A DNA stretch of 64,000 bases from JANLYQ01 sp031365725 (GCA_031365725.1 JANLYQ010000019.1:5909-69908); one strand, 5' to 3'; shown: positions 17,387 to 27,076, counted from the first letter of the stretch. Notes: a model not told the origin generated them from the sequence alone. Numbers and translations: made by a program.

Positions 17387-17833
17387 ATGATGGACAAGCG
17401 TGAGCTGCTCGTCCTGTCCAGGCGAGAGTGCATCGCCTATCTGCAGGGACAGAACGTGGGACGAGTCGTCTTCACCGAACGGGCGCTTCCGGCCGTCATG
17501 CCGGTGTCGTACGCCGTCCTGGACGACGCTCTGGTCATGTCGACCGCGGCGGGGTCGAGGTTGGCTGTGGCCGCTCGTGGCGGCGTCCTCGCCTTCGAAG
17601 TGGATCATCTCGACCCGGTCACCCGCACCGGGTGGAGCGTGGTCGTCACGGCGCTTCCCGAGGCCGTCATCGCTCCACAGGACCGGGCCCGAGTCTCGTT
17701 GGTCCTCGACAGCTGGGCGCCCGGCTCTCACGACCTGCTGCTGCGGCTCCCGTTGACCGTCATCACCGGTCGGCGGATCGAAAGCACTCCCGCGCTGGTG
17801 CCGCCTGGGATAGACACGACCTATGAGCACTGA
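17387..17833 (+). CDS. Pyridoxamine 5'-phosphate oxidase-like flavin split-barrel protein
   Basis: A 148-residue single-domain protein of the PNPOx-like/flavin reductase split-barrel superfamily. It begins LSRRECIAYLQGQNVGRV, followed by the AVMPVSYAVLDDALVMSTAAGS strands and the GVLAFEVDHLD and GWSVVV segments. Members bind FMN, F420 or haem; which one applies here cannot be told. Homologues occur in DosR regulons of mycobacteria. Its end overlaps the start of devR by 11 bp, so the two are coupled. Confidence 0.8.
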   Translation: MMDKRELLVLSRRECIAYLQGQNVGRVVFTERALPAVMPVSYAVLDDALVMSTAAGSRLAVAARGGVLAFEVDHLDPVTRTGWSVVVTALPEAVIAPQDRARVSLVLDSWAPGSHDLLLRLPLTVITGRRIESTPALVPPGIDTTYEH

Positions 17834-18494
17834 GGCCGCGGCGCCCGGACCGATCCGGGTCTTCCTGCTCGACGACCACGAGGTGGTCCGTCGCGGCCTG
17901 CGGGACCTGCTCGAGTCCGCAGGCGACATCGAGGTGGTCGGGGAGTCCGGGTCGGCGCAGGAGGCCATCCGGCGCATCCCGGCACTCAAGCCCCGGGTGG
18001 CGATCCTCGACGGACGTCTCCCGGACGGGTCGGGCGTGGACGTGTGCCGCGAGATCCGCTCCCGCGACCCGGGGATCTCAGCGCTCATCCTCACGTCGTA
18101 CGACGATGACGAAGCACTTTTCGCAGCCATCATGGCCGGGGCCTCGGGCTACCTGCTCAAGCAGGTGCGCGGACACGACCTGCTGGACGCGGTCCGTCGA
18201 GTTGCTGCCGGACAGTCCCTGCTCGACCCCGCCATGACCAGCCAGGTGCTCCAGCGACTGCGAGAGGGTCCGCAGCTGGACTCTGCCCTCGACGGCCTGA
18301 CCGCCCAGGAGCGTCGGGTCCTCGACCTCATCGGGGAGGGGCTCACCAACCGGGCCATCGGAGAGCGCCTGTTCCTCGCCGAGAAGACGGTGAAGAACTA
18401 CGTGTCCAGCCTGCTGGCCAAGCTCGGCCTGCAGCGGCGGACGCAGGCAGCGGTCTTTGCGAGCAAGCACCCCGGTGCAGGCAAGCATGAGTGA
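17823..18494 (+). CDS. devR: DevR/DosR-type response regulator (NarL/LuxR family)
   Basis: A 223-residue response regulator. The receiver domain has D17/D18, phospho-acceptor D63 (AILDGRLPDGSG), T91 (ILTSY) and K113 (GYLLKQV). The C-terminal LuxR-type HTH reads GLTAQERRVLDLIGEGLTN, then LFLAEKTVKNYVSSLLAKLG and QRRTQAAVFA. Wording and spacing follow M. tuberculosis DevR closely, including the EKTVKNYVS recognition helix. It should activate dormancy and anaerobic genes through the DosR-like boxes found across this window. It is followed at an 8-bp overlap by an Acg-type nitroreductase and then devS. Confidence 0.93.
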   Translation: MSTEAAAPGPIRVFLLDDHEVVRRGLRDLLESAGDIEVVGESGSAQEAIRRIPALKPRVAILDGRLPDGSGVDVCREIRSRDPGISALILTSYDDDEALFAAIMAGASGYLLKQVRGHDLLDAVRRVAAGQSLLDPAMTSQVLQRLREGPQLDSALDGLTAQERRVLDLIGEGLTNRAIGERLFLAEKTVKNYVSSLLAKLGLQRRTQAAVFASKHPGAGKHE

Positions 18495-19482
18495 CCCCGG
18501 GCTCGTCCGCGACATCGTCGGCGCAGCCGTGCAGGCCCCGTCAGCGCACAACGCGCAACCGTGGCGATTCGTCGCGCACGGTGACGTCATCGAGCTCTGG
18601 GCCGACCCGTCCCGTGCGTTGCCGGTGCTCGACCCACATGGCCGTGCGGCGCACCTCAGTTGCGGCGCCGCCCTGCTCTTCGCTCGAGTCGACGCGGCCA
18701 GCAAGGGTCTCTCCGGCCAGACCGCGCTCCTGCCGGACCTGTCGAAGCCGGACCACCTGGCCGATCTCACCCTCGGGACGGGCCGGGTCGAGCCCGAGCT
18801 GGCTACCCTCCGACCGGCCATCGACACCCGACACACCGATCGCGGAACCTTTGACGAGAGCACACCCGTGCCCGCCGACCTCCTCCGGGCCCTCGCCGAC
18901 GCCGTGCAGGTCGAGGGCTCCTGGCTGCGGGTCGTCAGCAACACCAGTGACTCGGCAGCTGTCGCCGTGCTGCTGTCACGGGCGGACGACGTCCAGTCGG
19001 CGGATCCGGACTACCGGGCCGAGCTCGGCGCGTGGACCGGACGATCGGACGACAGCCCGGACGGCGTGCCCTCGTCTGCGGTGCCGACGGTGGCCCCGTC
19101 CGAGCGAGGCTCGAACTACCGGCTGCGCGACTTCGACACCGACCGAGAGGCCGCCGGGCCACGATGGGCGGGTGAGCCACCACTGCCTGAGCATCCCGCG
19201 GTCGTCGTCCTCGGCACCGCCGACGATGACGCGGCAGCGTGGCTGCGCGCCGGCGGCGCCCTGGGTCGGTTGCTGCTCACGGCAACGGCGTCCGGCCTGG
19301 CCGCCTCTCCGATGACGCAGGCCCTGGAGGTGGACGACACCCGGGCCCGACTGGTCCAGGAGCTCGGCCTGGTCGGGCATCCGCAGATGGTGCTACGGAT
19401 CGGGTTCCGGCCGGCGGACGACTCGCCCCCGCTCGGGCACTCACTGCGACGACCGGTGGACGAGATCCTCGAGATGCGCTGA
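18487..19482 (+). CDS. Acg-family nitroreductase-fold protein (DosR-regulon type)
   Basis: A 331-residue protein with two nitroreductase-like halves. The first has AAVQAPSAHNAQPWRFVAH (residues 12-30), the usual FMN-phosphate site. The second contains GGALGRLLLTATASGLAASPMTQ and the C-terminal PQMVLRIGF. It belongs to the Acg/Rv2032/Rv3131 group, which in mycobacteria is induced by DosR in hypoxia; the group often binds flavin poorly and may store or sequester it. The ATG at 18487 overlaps the devR stop. It sits between devR and devS, separated from devS by only 4 bp. Confidence 0.88.
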   Translation: MSDPGLVRDIVGAAVQAPSAHNAQPWRFVAHGDVIELWADPSRALPVLDPHGRAAHLSCGAALLFARVDAASKGLSGQTALLPDLSKPDHLADLTLGTGRVEPELATLRPAIDTRHTDRGTFDESTPVPADLLRALADAVQVEGSWLRVVSNTSDSAAVAVLLSRADDVQSADPDYRAELGAWTGRSDDSPDGVPSSAVPTVAPSERGSNYRLRDFDTDREAAGPRWAGEPPLPEHPAVVVLGTADDDAAAWLRAGGALGRLLLTATASGLAASPMTQALEVDDTRARLVQELGLVGHPQMVLRIGFRPADDSPPLGHSLRRPVDEILEMR

Positions 19483-19486
19483 GCGG

Positions 19487-21205
19487 GTGGACGAGCAGCC
19501 GACCCTGCCCAAGGCACCGGGCAGCTCACAGCTCCCGGACGCCATGCGCCTCAAGCTGGACGACCTTCTGCGCCAGCTCATCGATCGCGCGCAAGAAGTG
19601 CTTCGCACCGAGGGTCGCCTGCAGGGCCTGGTCCGCGCCACCCAGTCGATCACGTCCCATCTCGACCTCCCGACCCTGTTGCAGCACATCGTCGTGGAGG
19701 CGCGGATCCTGATCGGTGCGCGCTACGCGGCACTGGGCGTCGTGGGTGACAACGGGCTGCTCACCGAGTTCGTGCACGACGGGATGGACGCGGAGACTGT
19801 CGCGCGGATCGGTCATCTCCCGACGGGGGGCGGCTTGCTGGGCGAGCTGATCACGCGGCCGGTGCCGCTGCGCCTGGCCCATCTGTCCGACCATGCGTGT
19901 GCGGTCGGCTTCCCACCCGGGCATCCGCCGATGACCTCATTCCTGGGTGTGCCCGTCCGCATCCGCAGCCAGGTCTACGGCAACCTCTACCTGACCGAGA
20001 AGGCTGATGGGACGGACTTCACCCGCGAGGACGAGGACCTTGCCCTGTCCTTGGCGGCTGCGGCTGCGGCTGCCATCGACAACGCGCGCCTCTACGACAC
20101 CGTGGCCCGTCGTGAGCACTGGCTCCAAGCGGCCAGCGCCCTCACCAACGATTTGATGCGCATCGAGGACCGCGACGAGGCCCTGGCCCTCGCGACGCTC
20201 GCCGTCCAGACTGCGGCTGAGGCCGACCATGCCGCCGTACTCGTCAGCGACGGGGCCGGGGTCATGCGCTTCGCAGCCGCGGTGGGACCGGATGCTGACC
20301 GCGTCATCGGGGTGGCTCCTCCGGAAGGCTCACCGGTCCTGCTTGCCGCCCGCGAGCGACGTCCGGTGTTGTTCGACGACCTGCGCGAGCACGACGAGAT
20401 TCACGGTCCCATCAAGGACCTCGGGATCGGCCCGATGCTCGCCGTGCCTCTTGCCGCGCAGGACCAGGTGCTCGGAGCGTTAGTGCTGGGAAATCGCCCT
20501 GGTCGGGCCATCTTCACCCCGCAGGACGTGCACATGGTGCAGGAGTTCGCGACCCAGGCAGCGCTCGTGCTCCTGGTCGCTGCCTCGCGTGCAGCCAGCA
20601 AGGAGCTCGACCTCGCCGAGGAACGGGCCCGCATCGCGCGGGACCTGCACGACCACGCGATCCAGGGCATCTTCGCCGTCGGCCTGGGCCTCAACGGGCT
20701 CTCCCTCAAGGTCGGCGGGACCGACGGTGAGCGCATGATCGAGCTCGTCGATCAGCTCGACGATGCGATCAAGTCGATAAGACGCAGCATCTTCGCCCTG
20801 CAACGACCTGTCGGCTCAGACCCCGGGCTGCTGGCCCGACTCGGCCGAGTCGTCGCGCGTGCGACAGAGACCCTGGGATTTGCTCCCGTATTGCGGACCC
20901 ACGGTGACCTCGACGGCGCAGTCTCCATGGACGTGGGCGATGACCTGCTCGCCGTCGTGGCCGAGTCTCTGTCCAACGTGGTGAGGCATGCCGGGGCCAC
21001 CAGCGTCGGCGTGTCGGTACAGGTGGGACTCGACCTGGTCCTGGAGGTCCACGACGACGGTGTCGGGATCGGTTCACCCACGCGAACGAGCGGCTTGGCC
21101 AACATGCGCAGTCGGGCCGAGCGGCACGGTGGCAGTTGCGAGATCGGAGTCGGAACAGCGGGCGGCACGTCGATCCGCTGGGCAGTACCACTGACAGGGG
21201 ACTGA
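19487..21205 (+). CDS. devS: DevS/DosS-type GAF-domain oxygen/redox sensor histidine kinase
   Basis: A 572-residue kinase with an N-terminal helix, two tandem GAF domains (about 60-200 and 215-365), a HisKA_3 dimerisation domain with phospho-acceptor H388 (ARDLHDHAIQ), and an HATPase domain (SLSNVVRHA, DDGVGI, GLANMRSRAE). In GAF-A, His146 of the HPPM motif falls where DosS H149 and DosT H147 ligate haem, so haem-based O2/NO/CO or redox sensing is likely. It starts with GTG 4 bp after the nitroreductase stop. It is the cognate kinase for devR. Confidence 0.93.
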   Translation: MDEQPTLPKAPGSSQLPDAMRLKLDDLLRQLIDRAQEVLRTEGRLQGLVRATQSITSHLDLPTLLQHIVVEARILIGARYAALGVVGDNGLLTEFVHDGMDAETVARIGHLPTGGGLLGELITRPVPLRLAHLSDHACAVGFPPGHPPMTSFLGVPVRIRSQVYGNLYLTEKADGTDFTREDEDLALSLAAAAAAAIDNARLYDTVARREHWLQAASALTNDLMRIEDRDEALALATLAVQTAAEADHAAVLVSDGAGVMRFAAAVGPDADRVIGVAPPEGSPVLLAARERRPVLFDDLREHDEIHGPIKDLGIGPMLAVPLAAQDQVLGALVLGNRPGRAIFTPQDVHMVQEFATQAALVLLVAASRAASKELDLAEERARIARDLHDHAIQGIFAVGLGLNGLSLKVGGTDGERMIELVDQLDDAIKSIRRSIFALQRPVGSDPGLLARLGRVVARATETLGFAPVLRTHGDLDGAVSMDVGDDLLAVVAESLSNVVRHAGATSVGVSVQVGLDLVLEVHDDGVGIGSPTRTSGLANMRSRAERHGGSCEIGVGTAGGTSIRWAVPLTGD

Positions 21206-21234
21206 CCAGCTGGACCTCCGTTCTGCCTTCTCAC

Positions 21235-22122
21235 TCATTCGTGGCGCGGCACGACCGCCACCGCACAGGTCGCCAGGTGCAGGACGCCGTGGCTCACCGA
21301 GCCGAGGAGAAGACTCGTCATCGATCCGCGTCCTCGGCATCCGACGACCAAGAGCTGTGCCTCTGCTGCGGCTCCGGTAAGTGCACGCACCGGGTGGTCG
21401 TGCACGACCCGTGAGTGCACGACGACCCCGGGGTACGTCGCCGACAACGTGTCGAGCGCAGCCCGCAAGACGTCGCGTGCCCGCACGAGGAGCTCCGCCG
21501 TCTCGTCCCGGAGCGGGAACCCGGCTGCCATGACGTGCGGCGCGAGAGGATCGGTCCAGGCCAGAACTGCAGTCAACGACGTCCCCGACTCGGCGGCCTC
21601 ACGAAACGCCCACTCGAGAGCTGCATCGGAGAGCGCCGTGCCGTCAACACCGACGACGATGCCTACCCCACTCGTGATCTGGGTGGGGACGGCGACAACG
21701 GGACAGTGGGCGTAGGTGGCCACGTTCATCGTCGTCGATCCAGCCAGCAGGGTGCTCAGCGCGCTGACGCCGTGCGAGCCGACGACGACGATCTCTGCAC
21801 GCTCCGACTCGGCGATGAGAGCCGCCTTGGCGGAGTTCGATGCGAGCTCGGTCTGGATGGACAGGTCACGAGCGATCGACCGGGCTTGTTGCAGCTGCTC
21901 GTGCAGCAGACGCGTGGCGGTGACCTCACGCTCCCGCGTGAGCGTGGGGAGCGAACCGCCTCCGATCATCACGTCGCTGAAGGCAGGGTCAAGGGCATGC
22001 ACCAGCCGCACCGGTGCGCCCCGCCGGGCGGCGTAACGCAACCCCCACGCCAGCGCCTGATGTGACCCCGCCGAGCCATCGACCCCGATGACCACCGGGA
22101 GCACGCTGGTGTCTGTACTCAT
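21235..22122 (-). CDS. Tandem universal stress protein (UspA family)
   Basis: A 295-residue protein made of two USP domains (about 1-145 and 150-295). Each has the ATP-binding pattern: VVIGVDGSAGS then VVGSHGVSALSTLLAGST, and IVVGVDGT then VVGCRGRGSMTSLLLGSVSHGVLHL. Such double USPs are typical of DosR regulons, bind ATP and influence growth arrest. GGAGGA precedes the ATG. It converges on devS with 29 bp between stops. A weak DosR-like half site (22145-22158) lies upstream. Confidence 0.93.
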   Translation of the reverse strand: MSTDTSVLPVVIGVDGSAGSHQALAWGLRYAARRGAPVRLVHALDPAFSDVMIGGGSLPTLTREREVTATRLLHEQLQQARSIARDLSIQTELASNSAKAALIAESERAEIVVVGSHGVSALSTLLAGSTTMNVATYAHCPVVAVPTQITSGVGIVVGVDGTALSDAALEWAFREAAESGTSLTAVLAWTDPLAPHVMAAGFPLRDETAELLVRARDVLRAALDTLSATYPGVVVHSRVVHDHPVRALTGAAAEAQLLVVGCRGRGSMTSLLLGSVSHGVLHLATCAVAVVPRHE

Positions 22123-22144
22123 CGAATCCTCCGTGTAGCACTAG

Positions 22145-22158
22145 GGTGCCGAAACCTT
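22145..22158. promoter_or_regulatory. Weak DosR-like half site
   Basis: GGTGCCGAAACCTT keeps the GTGCCGAAA half of the other boxes but lacks the GTCCC half. It lies 23 bp upstream of the universal stress protein start. Low confidence. Confidence 0.25.
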
Positions 22159-22185
22159 CGTCAGCCCGCCCGCTGGGATCGCACC

Positions 22186-23067
22186 TCAGACAGTCCTGTC
22201 TGGATCACTGGTGACAGACCGCGGGACGACCAGGACCGGGCACGGCAAGGCAGCAAGCACGGCATGACTGACGGAGTCCAGCGTCATGCCGGCCAGAGCC
22301 ATCGGCCCCCGGGAGCCGATCACGAGCATCCTGGCTCCGACAGCCTGGTCGATGAGGGCTGATGTAGCCGGCTGGTCGGTCAGTGTCCGTTCTACTGTCA
22401 CCGTGGGGTCCGCGACGGTGACTGTGGCCACCAGGTCAGCGCAAAGGGCAGCTGCCCGCGCATGGGCCGACTCAGCGGTCTCTCCGTTCACTTGCCGGTA
22501 GGCATGCAGCACGGTGACGTGACCGGACGGAGAGGCGTAGGTCTGCGCAGCCTCGATGATCCTGGCGGCCTCCTCGTCCGGCTCCGCGATACCGACAACG
22601 ATGTGTCGCACGCCGGAGGTCTCGCGCAGAGGTGTGTGCACCGGCACGACCAGGACCGGGCAGGCCGCGGCCCGCAAGAGCTGCTGGCTGGTGGTGTCCA
22701 TGGCGAAAGCGGGTCGTTCACCGGGGCCGTGTGAACCCAGGACCAGAAGCCGGCAGCCCGCCAGGGTCGCCTGCACATCGGCTGCGCTCGGCTGGTCGAG
22801 GGTCCGGGTGGCGATGGACACGTCTGGTCGCCGATCACGTTCTCGAGCTGCGGAGTCGCGGAGGGTGTGCTCCATCCGCTCGACGGCGTACTGCATCTCC
22901 CGACGACGGGCCTGGACCGTGAGATCTGGGTTGTCGACGTCGTGCACCAGCGCCACCACCAGGAGAGGTACGCCGAGACGGGCCGCTTCCTCGGCCGCTG
23001 CGTCGACCAGACGCTCAGCATGGGGGTGGCCGTCGTGAGCGACCACCACTGGACCCGTGGTCGTCAT
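22186..23067 (-). CDS. Tandem universal stress protein, divergent
   Basis: A 293-residue protein with two USP-like domains. The second shows VVGIAEPDEEAARII and the end motif VIGSRGPMALAGMTLDSVSHAVLAALPCPVLVV. The first is degenerate in its nucleotide loop (VVAHDGHPHAERLV, VLGSHGPGERPAFAMD). The ATG at 23067 overlaps the ppdK stop (ATGA), so it belongs to the adh-ppdK-usp transcript. Confidence 0.9.
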   Translation of the reverse strand: MTTTGPVVVAHDGHPHAERLVDAAAEEAARLGVPLLVVALVHDVDNPDLTVQARRREMQYAVERMEHTLRDSAARERDRRPDVSIATRTLDQPSAADVQATLAGCRLLVLGSHGPGERPAFAMDTTSQQLLRAAACPVLVVPVHTPLRETSGVRHIVVGIAEPDEEAARIIEAAQTYASPSGHVTVLHAYRQVNGETAESAHARAAALCADLVATVTVADPTVTVERTLTDQPATSALIDQAVGARMLVIGSRGPMALAGMTLDSVSHAVLAALPCPVLVVPRSVTSDPDRTV

Positions 23068-25817
23068 CGGCTGTCCGTGTCCGGGGCACTGCCGGCGACC
23101 GTCCGCAGCACCGTTGCCCGGCCGGCCTCGAGGCGAGCGACCGGCACCCGCCATGGGGAGCAGGACACGTAGTCGAGGCCCACCGAGTCGAAGAAGCGCA
23201 CCGACGCCGGGTCGCCGCCGTGCTCGCCGCACACGCCGACCTCGAGCCGAGGGTTGACCGCTCGGCCCTCCCGGGTGGCGAAGCGGACCAGACGTCCCAC
23301 ACCCGCCTCGTCGATCTCGGCGAACGGGTCGGTCCGTAGCAGACCTGCCGCGCGGTAGGCCGGCAGGAACCCACTCTCGGCATCGTCGCGGGAAAGCCCC
23401 CAGGTCGTCTGGGTGAGGTCGTTGGTGCCGAAGGAGAAGAAGTCGCACTCGACCCCAAGCTCGGCGGCCGTGAGTGCGGCCCGCGGCAGCTCGATCATGG
23501 TCCCCAACGGGATCGTCGGCGCGTCGACGCCCCTGACTGCGGCCACGGCCGCGATAGTGCGCTGCACCAGATCGCGGACATGAGCCAGCTCGGCAGCCTC
23601 CGCCACGAACGGGATCATCAGCTCGGCTCGCGGCCGTCGTCCCTCGGCGCGCAGGTCGAGCACCGCCTCGGTGAGCGCGCGCACCTGGACCTCGAGGACC
23701 TCGGGCACGACGATGGCCAGCCGCACACCGCGCAGCCCCAGCATCGGATTGCTCTCGTGCCAGTGCTCGACCGCCGCCAGCCGGGCGCGCAGCAGCGGGT
23801 CTACCGCGCCGGCCATTTCCTGCTGCGCGACGGCGACCGACAGGGCGGTCAAGTCGGGCAGGAATTCGTGCAGCGGCGGATCGAGCAGCCGCACCACGAC
23901 AGGCAGCGTGTCCATCGCACGCAGCACGTCCAGGAAGTCGTTGCGGTGAAGGCTCTGCAGCCGGGCGAGAGCCTGGTCTCTCTCGTGGTCGAGAACAATG
24001 TTCTCGACCACCGCCCGACGGTCCCCGAGCAGCGTGTGCTCCGTGCGGCAGAGTCCGACCCCTTGAGCGCCGAGCCGTCGGGCTAGAGCAGCATCGGCTC
24101 CGCTGTCAGCGTTCGCCCGCACCGAGAGAGCGGCCTGATTGTCCGCGTGAGCGAGGAGACGCCGGACCGACGCCGCTACTACATCGTCACCGGCGGCTCG
24201 GCCGGCCTCGATCGCTTCCGCGACGGGACTCGCGCGCACCGCCAGCTCGCCGACGTACACGTCCCCGGTGCTGCCGTCGACCGAGACGACGTCGCCCTCC
24301 TCGATCCGGATGTCGTCGCGTCCCGTCACTGACCGCTCGACCAGGTCGATGTGCAGCTCGGCGGCTCCGGCCACACAGGTGCGACCCATGCCGCGGGCGA
24401 CGACGGCGGCGTGTGACGTGACTCCGCCCCGCGCCGTGACAACAGCAAGAGCGGCCACCATGCCGGCCAGGTCATCGGGGCTGGTCTCAGGTCGCACGAG
24501 CACCACCGGGCGCCCAGAGGCAGCCCAGCTGACGGCGGTGGCTGAGTCCAGCGCCACCTGACCCACTGCAGCCCCCGGGCTCGCGGGCAGTCCGGTCGCA
24601 AGGGGCTGGGCGACTGCATGGACGGCGAAGGTGGGATGCAGCAACGTCTCCAGCTGCGCGCCCTCGACCCGCCGCAGGGCCTCGTCGAGAGTGATGCGAC
24701 CCTCGTCGACCAGGTCGCAAGCGATCCTGAAGGCGGCCGCGGGGGTGCGCTTGCCGATCCGGGTCTGCAGGATCCAGAGCCTGCCCTCCTCGATCGTGAA
24801 CTCCACATCGCACAGGTCGCCGTAGTGGGCCTCGAGTCCGGCCAAGTGCTGCAGCAGCCGGCGGTGCGAGTCGGCGTCCAGCTCGGCAAGGCTGGCCAGT
24901 GAAAGCGTGTCGCGGACTCCAGCGACGACGTCCTCCCCCTGGGCGTTGGGCAGGTACTCGCCGAACGCCCCCGGCGCCCCGGTGGCCGGGTCGCGGGTGA
25001 AGCACACCCCGGCCCCCGATCGCGCCCCCGCGTTGCCGAAGACCATAGCGACGACGTTGACGGCCGTGCCCAGGTCCTCGGCGATGCCTTCGCGACTTCG
25101 GTAGAGCCGGGCCCGCGGTGAGTTCCACGACGCGAATACCGCTCGGACGGCCTCGTCCAGCTGCTCGTGGGGATCCTGCGGCAGGTCGCGGCCGGAAGAG
25201 GCGACGAGGATGGCCCGGAACTCCGCCACGAGGGCGCGCAGCGTTGGTCCGTCGAGGGCAGCGTCGTCAGGTACGCCGGTCCGTTTTCTGGCCCGGGTAA
25301 GAGCCGCTTCGAACAGGTCACCCTCCACGCCCAGCACGGTCCGGCCGTACATCTGGACCAGCCGGCGATAGCAGTCCCAGGCGAAGCGCTCGCCGGATCG
25401 CGCCGCCAGGCCGACGACGCTGCGGTCGGTCAGCCCGATGTCGAGCACCGTGTCCATCATGCCCGGCATCGAGAAACGGGCGCCGGACCGGACGGCGACC
25501 AGCATGGGGTCGCCCGGGTCGCCCAAGCTGCGTCCGGTGGCTTCCTCCATCTGGTGCACGTGATGAGCCACCTCAGCGGCCAGGCCCTGCGGGAGGACTC
25601 CGGAGCGGAGGTACTCGCGGCACGCCGCGGTGGTGATGGTGAAGCCGGGCGGGACCGGCAGACCCAACGACGTCATCTCGGCGAGTCCGGCGCCTTTCCC
25701 GCCCAACAGGTCGGCCATGTCGCGGCTGCCGTCGGCGAAAGCCTGCGCCCATCGTGCGGCGGTGACAGTGGCCGGCGGAGCCGACGATCGCGTGGTCGAG
25801 GAGACGGTGTCGGTCAT
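23064..25817 (-). CDS. ppdK: Pyruvate, phosphate dikinase
   Basis: A 917-residue enzyme interconverting PEP + AMP + PPi and pyruvate + ATP + Pi. An N-terminal ATP-grasp domain (LLGGKGAGLAEMTSLGLPVPPGF, SGARFSMPGMMDTVLDIG) is followed by the swivelling phosphohistidine domain (GGVTSHAAVVARGMGRTCVAG, His near residue 470) and a TIM-barrel PEP domain with ECDFFSFGTNDLTQTTWG and the catalytic Cys region GVCGEHGGDP near residue 864. The length is normal for the family. In a hypoxic setting it can draw ATP from PPi and PEP. ATGA overlaps join it to the alcohol dehydrogenase upstream and the USP downstream. Confidence 0.96.
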   Translation of the reverse strand: MTDTVSSTTRSSAPPATVTAARWAQAFADGSRDMADLLGGKGAGLAEMTSLGLPVPPGFTITTAACREYLRSGVLPQGLAAEVAHHVHQMEEATGRSLGDPGDPMLVAVRSGARFSMPGMMDTVLDIGLTDRSVVGLAARSGERFAWDCYRRLVQMYGRTVLGVEGDLFEAALTRARKRTGVPDDAALDGPTLRALVAEFRAILVASSGRDLPQDPHEQLDEAVRAVFASWNSPRARLYRSREGIAEDLGTAVNVVAMVFGNAGARSGAGVCFTRDPATGAPGAFGEYLPNAQGEDVVAGVRDTLSLASLAELDADSHRRLLQHLAGLEAHYGDLCDVEFTIEEGRLWILQTRIGKRTPAAAFRIACDLVDEGRITLDEALRRVEGAQLETLLHPTFAVHAVAQPLATGLPASPGAAVGQVALDSATAVSWAASGRPVVLVRPETSPDDLAGMVAALAVVTARGGVTSHAAVVARGMGRTCVAGAAELHIDLVERSVTGRDDIRIEEGDVVSVDGSTGDVYVGELAVRASPVAEAIEAGRAAGDDVVAASVRRLLAHADNQAALSVRANADSGADAALARRLGAQGVGLCRTEHTLLGDRRAVVENIVLDHERDQALARLQSLHRNDFLDVLRAMDTLPVVVRLLDPPLHEFLPDLTALSVAVAQQEMAGAVDPLLRARLAAVEHWHESNPMLGLRGVRLAIVVPEVLEVQVRALTEAVLDLRAEGRRPRAELMIPFVAEAAELAHVRDLVQRTIAAVAAVRGVDAPTIPLGTMIELPRAALTAAELGVECDFFSFGTNDLTQTTWGLSRDDAESGFLPAYRAAGLLRTDPFAEIDEAGVGRLVRFATREGRAVNPRLEVGVCGEHGGDPASVRFFDSVGLDYVSCSPWRVPVARLEAGRATVLRTVAGSAPDTDSR

Positions 25818-26878
25818 GTTGCGGCACTTCCGGCCTTCGTCATGACGACCTTGAGTGCCCCGGTGTCGGCTGCTCGACCGAACACGTCATACGCCTCGAC
25901 CATCTGGTCGAGCTCGAAGGTGTGCGTGACCAGAGCGGACACCTCGAGCTGGTGGTGGGCCAGCAGGCGCAGCAGCATCGGTGTGGTCGAGGTGTCGACC
26001 AAGCCGGTGGTCAGTGTGATGTCCTTGATCCACAGAGACTCGAGATGCAGGGTGGCCGGCGCGCCATGCACACCGATGTTGGCGACCCGGCCGCACGGCC
26101 GGACCAGTTCCGTGCAGAGCTCGAACGTCTCCGGCGTTCCCACCGCTTCCATCACCACATCAGCCCCGAGACCGTCGGTGAGGTCGTCGACAAGGCCCTT
26201 CGGGTCCGAACCGCCCTCTCCGGCCAGGACCACGACGTCGGCCCCAGCCCGCTTGGCTGCCTCCAAGCGCGCGGGCACCCGATCGACGACGACGATGTGC
26301 GTGGGGGAGAACAAGCGTGCCGTGAGCACGGCCGCGAGTCCGATCGGACCGGCCCCGACGATGACGACGGTGTCGCCGGGACGGACCTGCCCGGAGAGGA
26401 CACCGACCTCGTAGCTGGTAGGGAGGATGTCTGCGAGCATCACGGCACTGGCGGCCGAGAGCGTGGCCGGAAGTGCGTGCAGCGCGTTGTCAGCGAACGG
26501 CACCCGGACGTACTCTGCCTGGACTCCGTCGATCAGGTGTCCCAGAACCCAACCGCCACCGCCGAGGCACTGCCCGTACCGGCCCTCCCGGCAGAACCTG
26601 CACCGCCCGCAGCCGGTGATGCAGGAGACCAGCACCCGGTCGCCCGGCTGTACCGACCGCACACCACGTCCGATCGCGACAACAGTCCCAACGGCCTCAT
26701 GACCAAGGATCCGTCCGGGTTCGACCTCGGGTACGTCCCCTTTCAGGATGTGCAGATCGGTGCCGCAGATGGTGACGGCATCGACACTGACGATGGCGTC
26801 GAAGTCGTCCTTCAGCTCGGGGTCCGGGACCTCGTCCCAGGACATCTGACCGACACCGTGATACACGAGTGCGTGCAT
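25814..26878 (-). CDS. Zinc-dependent alcohol dehydrogenase (MDR family)
   Basis: A 354-residue medium-chain dehydrogenase. It has catalytic zinc ligands in ICGTDLH (C38) and GHEAVG, a structural zinc loop with CGRCRFC and GQC near residues 90-106, and the Rossmann motif VGAGPIGLAAV near residue 175. The substrate is unknown; sequence style fits the NAD(P)-dependent alcohol/polyol or glutathione-independent formaldehyde group. The ATG at 26878 follows a clear AGGAGG. It is the first gene of the adh-ppdK-usp operon and faces a PNPOx-like gene across a DosR-like box. Confidence 0.9.
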   Translation of the reverse strand: MHALVYHGVGQMSWDEVPDPELKDDFDAIVSVDAVTICGTDLHILKGDVPEVEPGRILGHEAVGTVVAIGRGVRSVQPGDRVLVSCITGCGRCRFCREGRYGQCLGGGGWVLGHLIDGVQAEYVRVPFADNALHALPATLSAASAVMLADILPTSYEVGVLSGQVRPGDTVVIVGAGPIGLAAVLTARLFSPTHIVVVDRVPARLEAAKRAGADVVVLAGEGGSDPKGLVDDLTDGLGADVVMEAVGTPETFELCTELVRPCGRVANIGVHGAPATLHLESLWIKDITLTTGLVDTSTTPMLLRLLAHHQLEVSALVTHTFELDQMVEAYDVFGRAADTGALKVVMTKAGSAAT

Positions 26879-26992
26879 GATCTGCCTCCTCAGAGCGTTG
26901 CGGCGGATCGGCGAATGCATCCGACGCTGTCTACAACTGCACGCTAGGCCGGCCGCAACGACTGGCGGCAGTGCCCGAGGTCAGGACCACTC

Positions 26993-27006
26993 GGGACCTT
27001 TGGCCC
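26993..27006. promoter_or_regulatory. DosR-like box GGGACCTTTGGCCC
   Basis: The reverse complement is GGGCCAAAGGTCCC, the best match to the consensus of this window. It lies between the divergent alcohol dehydrogenase operon and the PNPOx-like gene, about 115 and 70 bp from their starts. Confidence 0.7.
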
Positions 27007-27076
27007 CGCCAACACGTATCTTCGGCCTCTTTGCCCAGCTGTGGCTGAGGGGCTTGTCTGACCGTAGGAGGACCCC

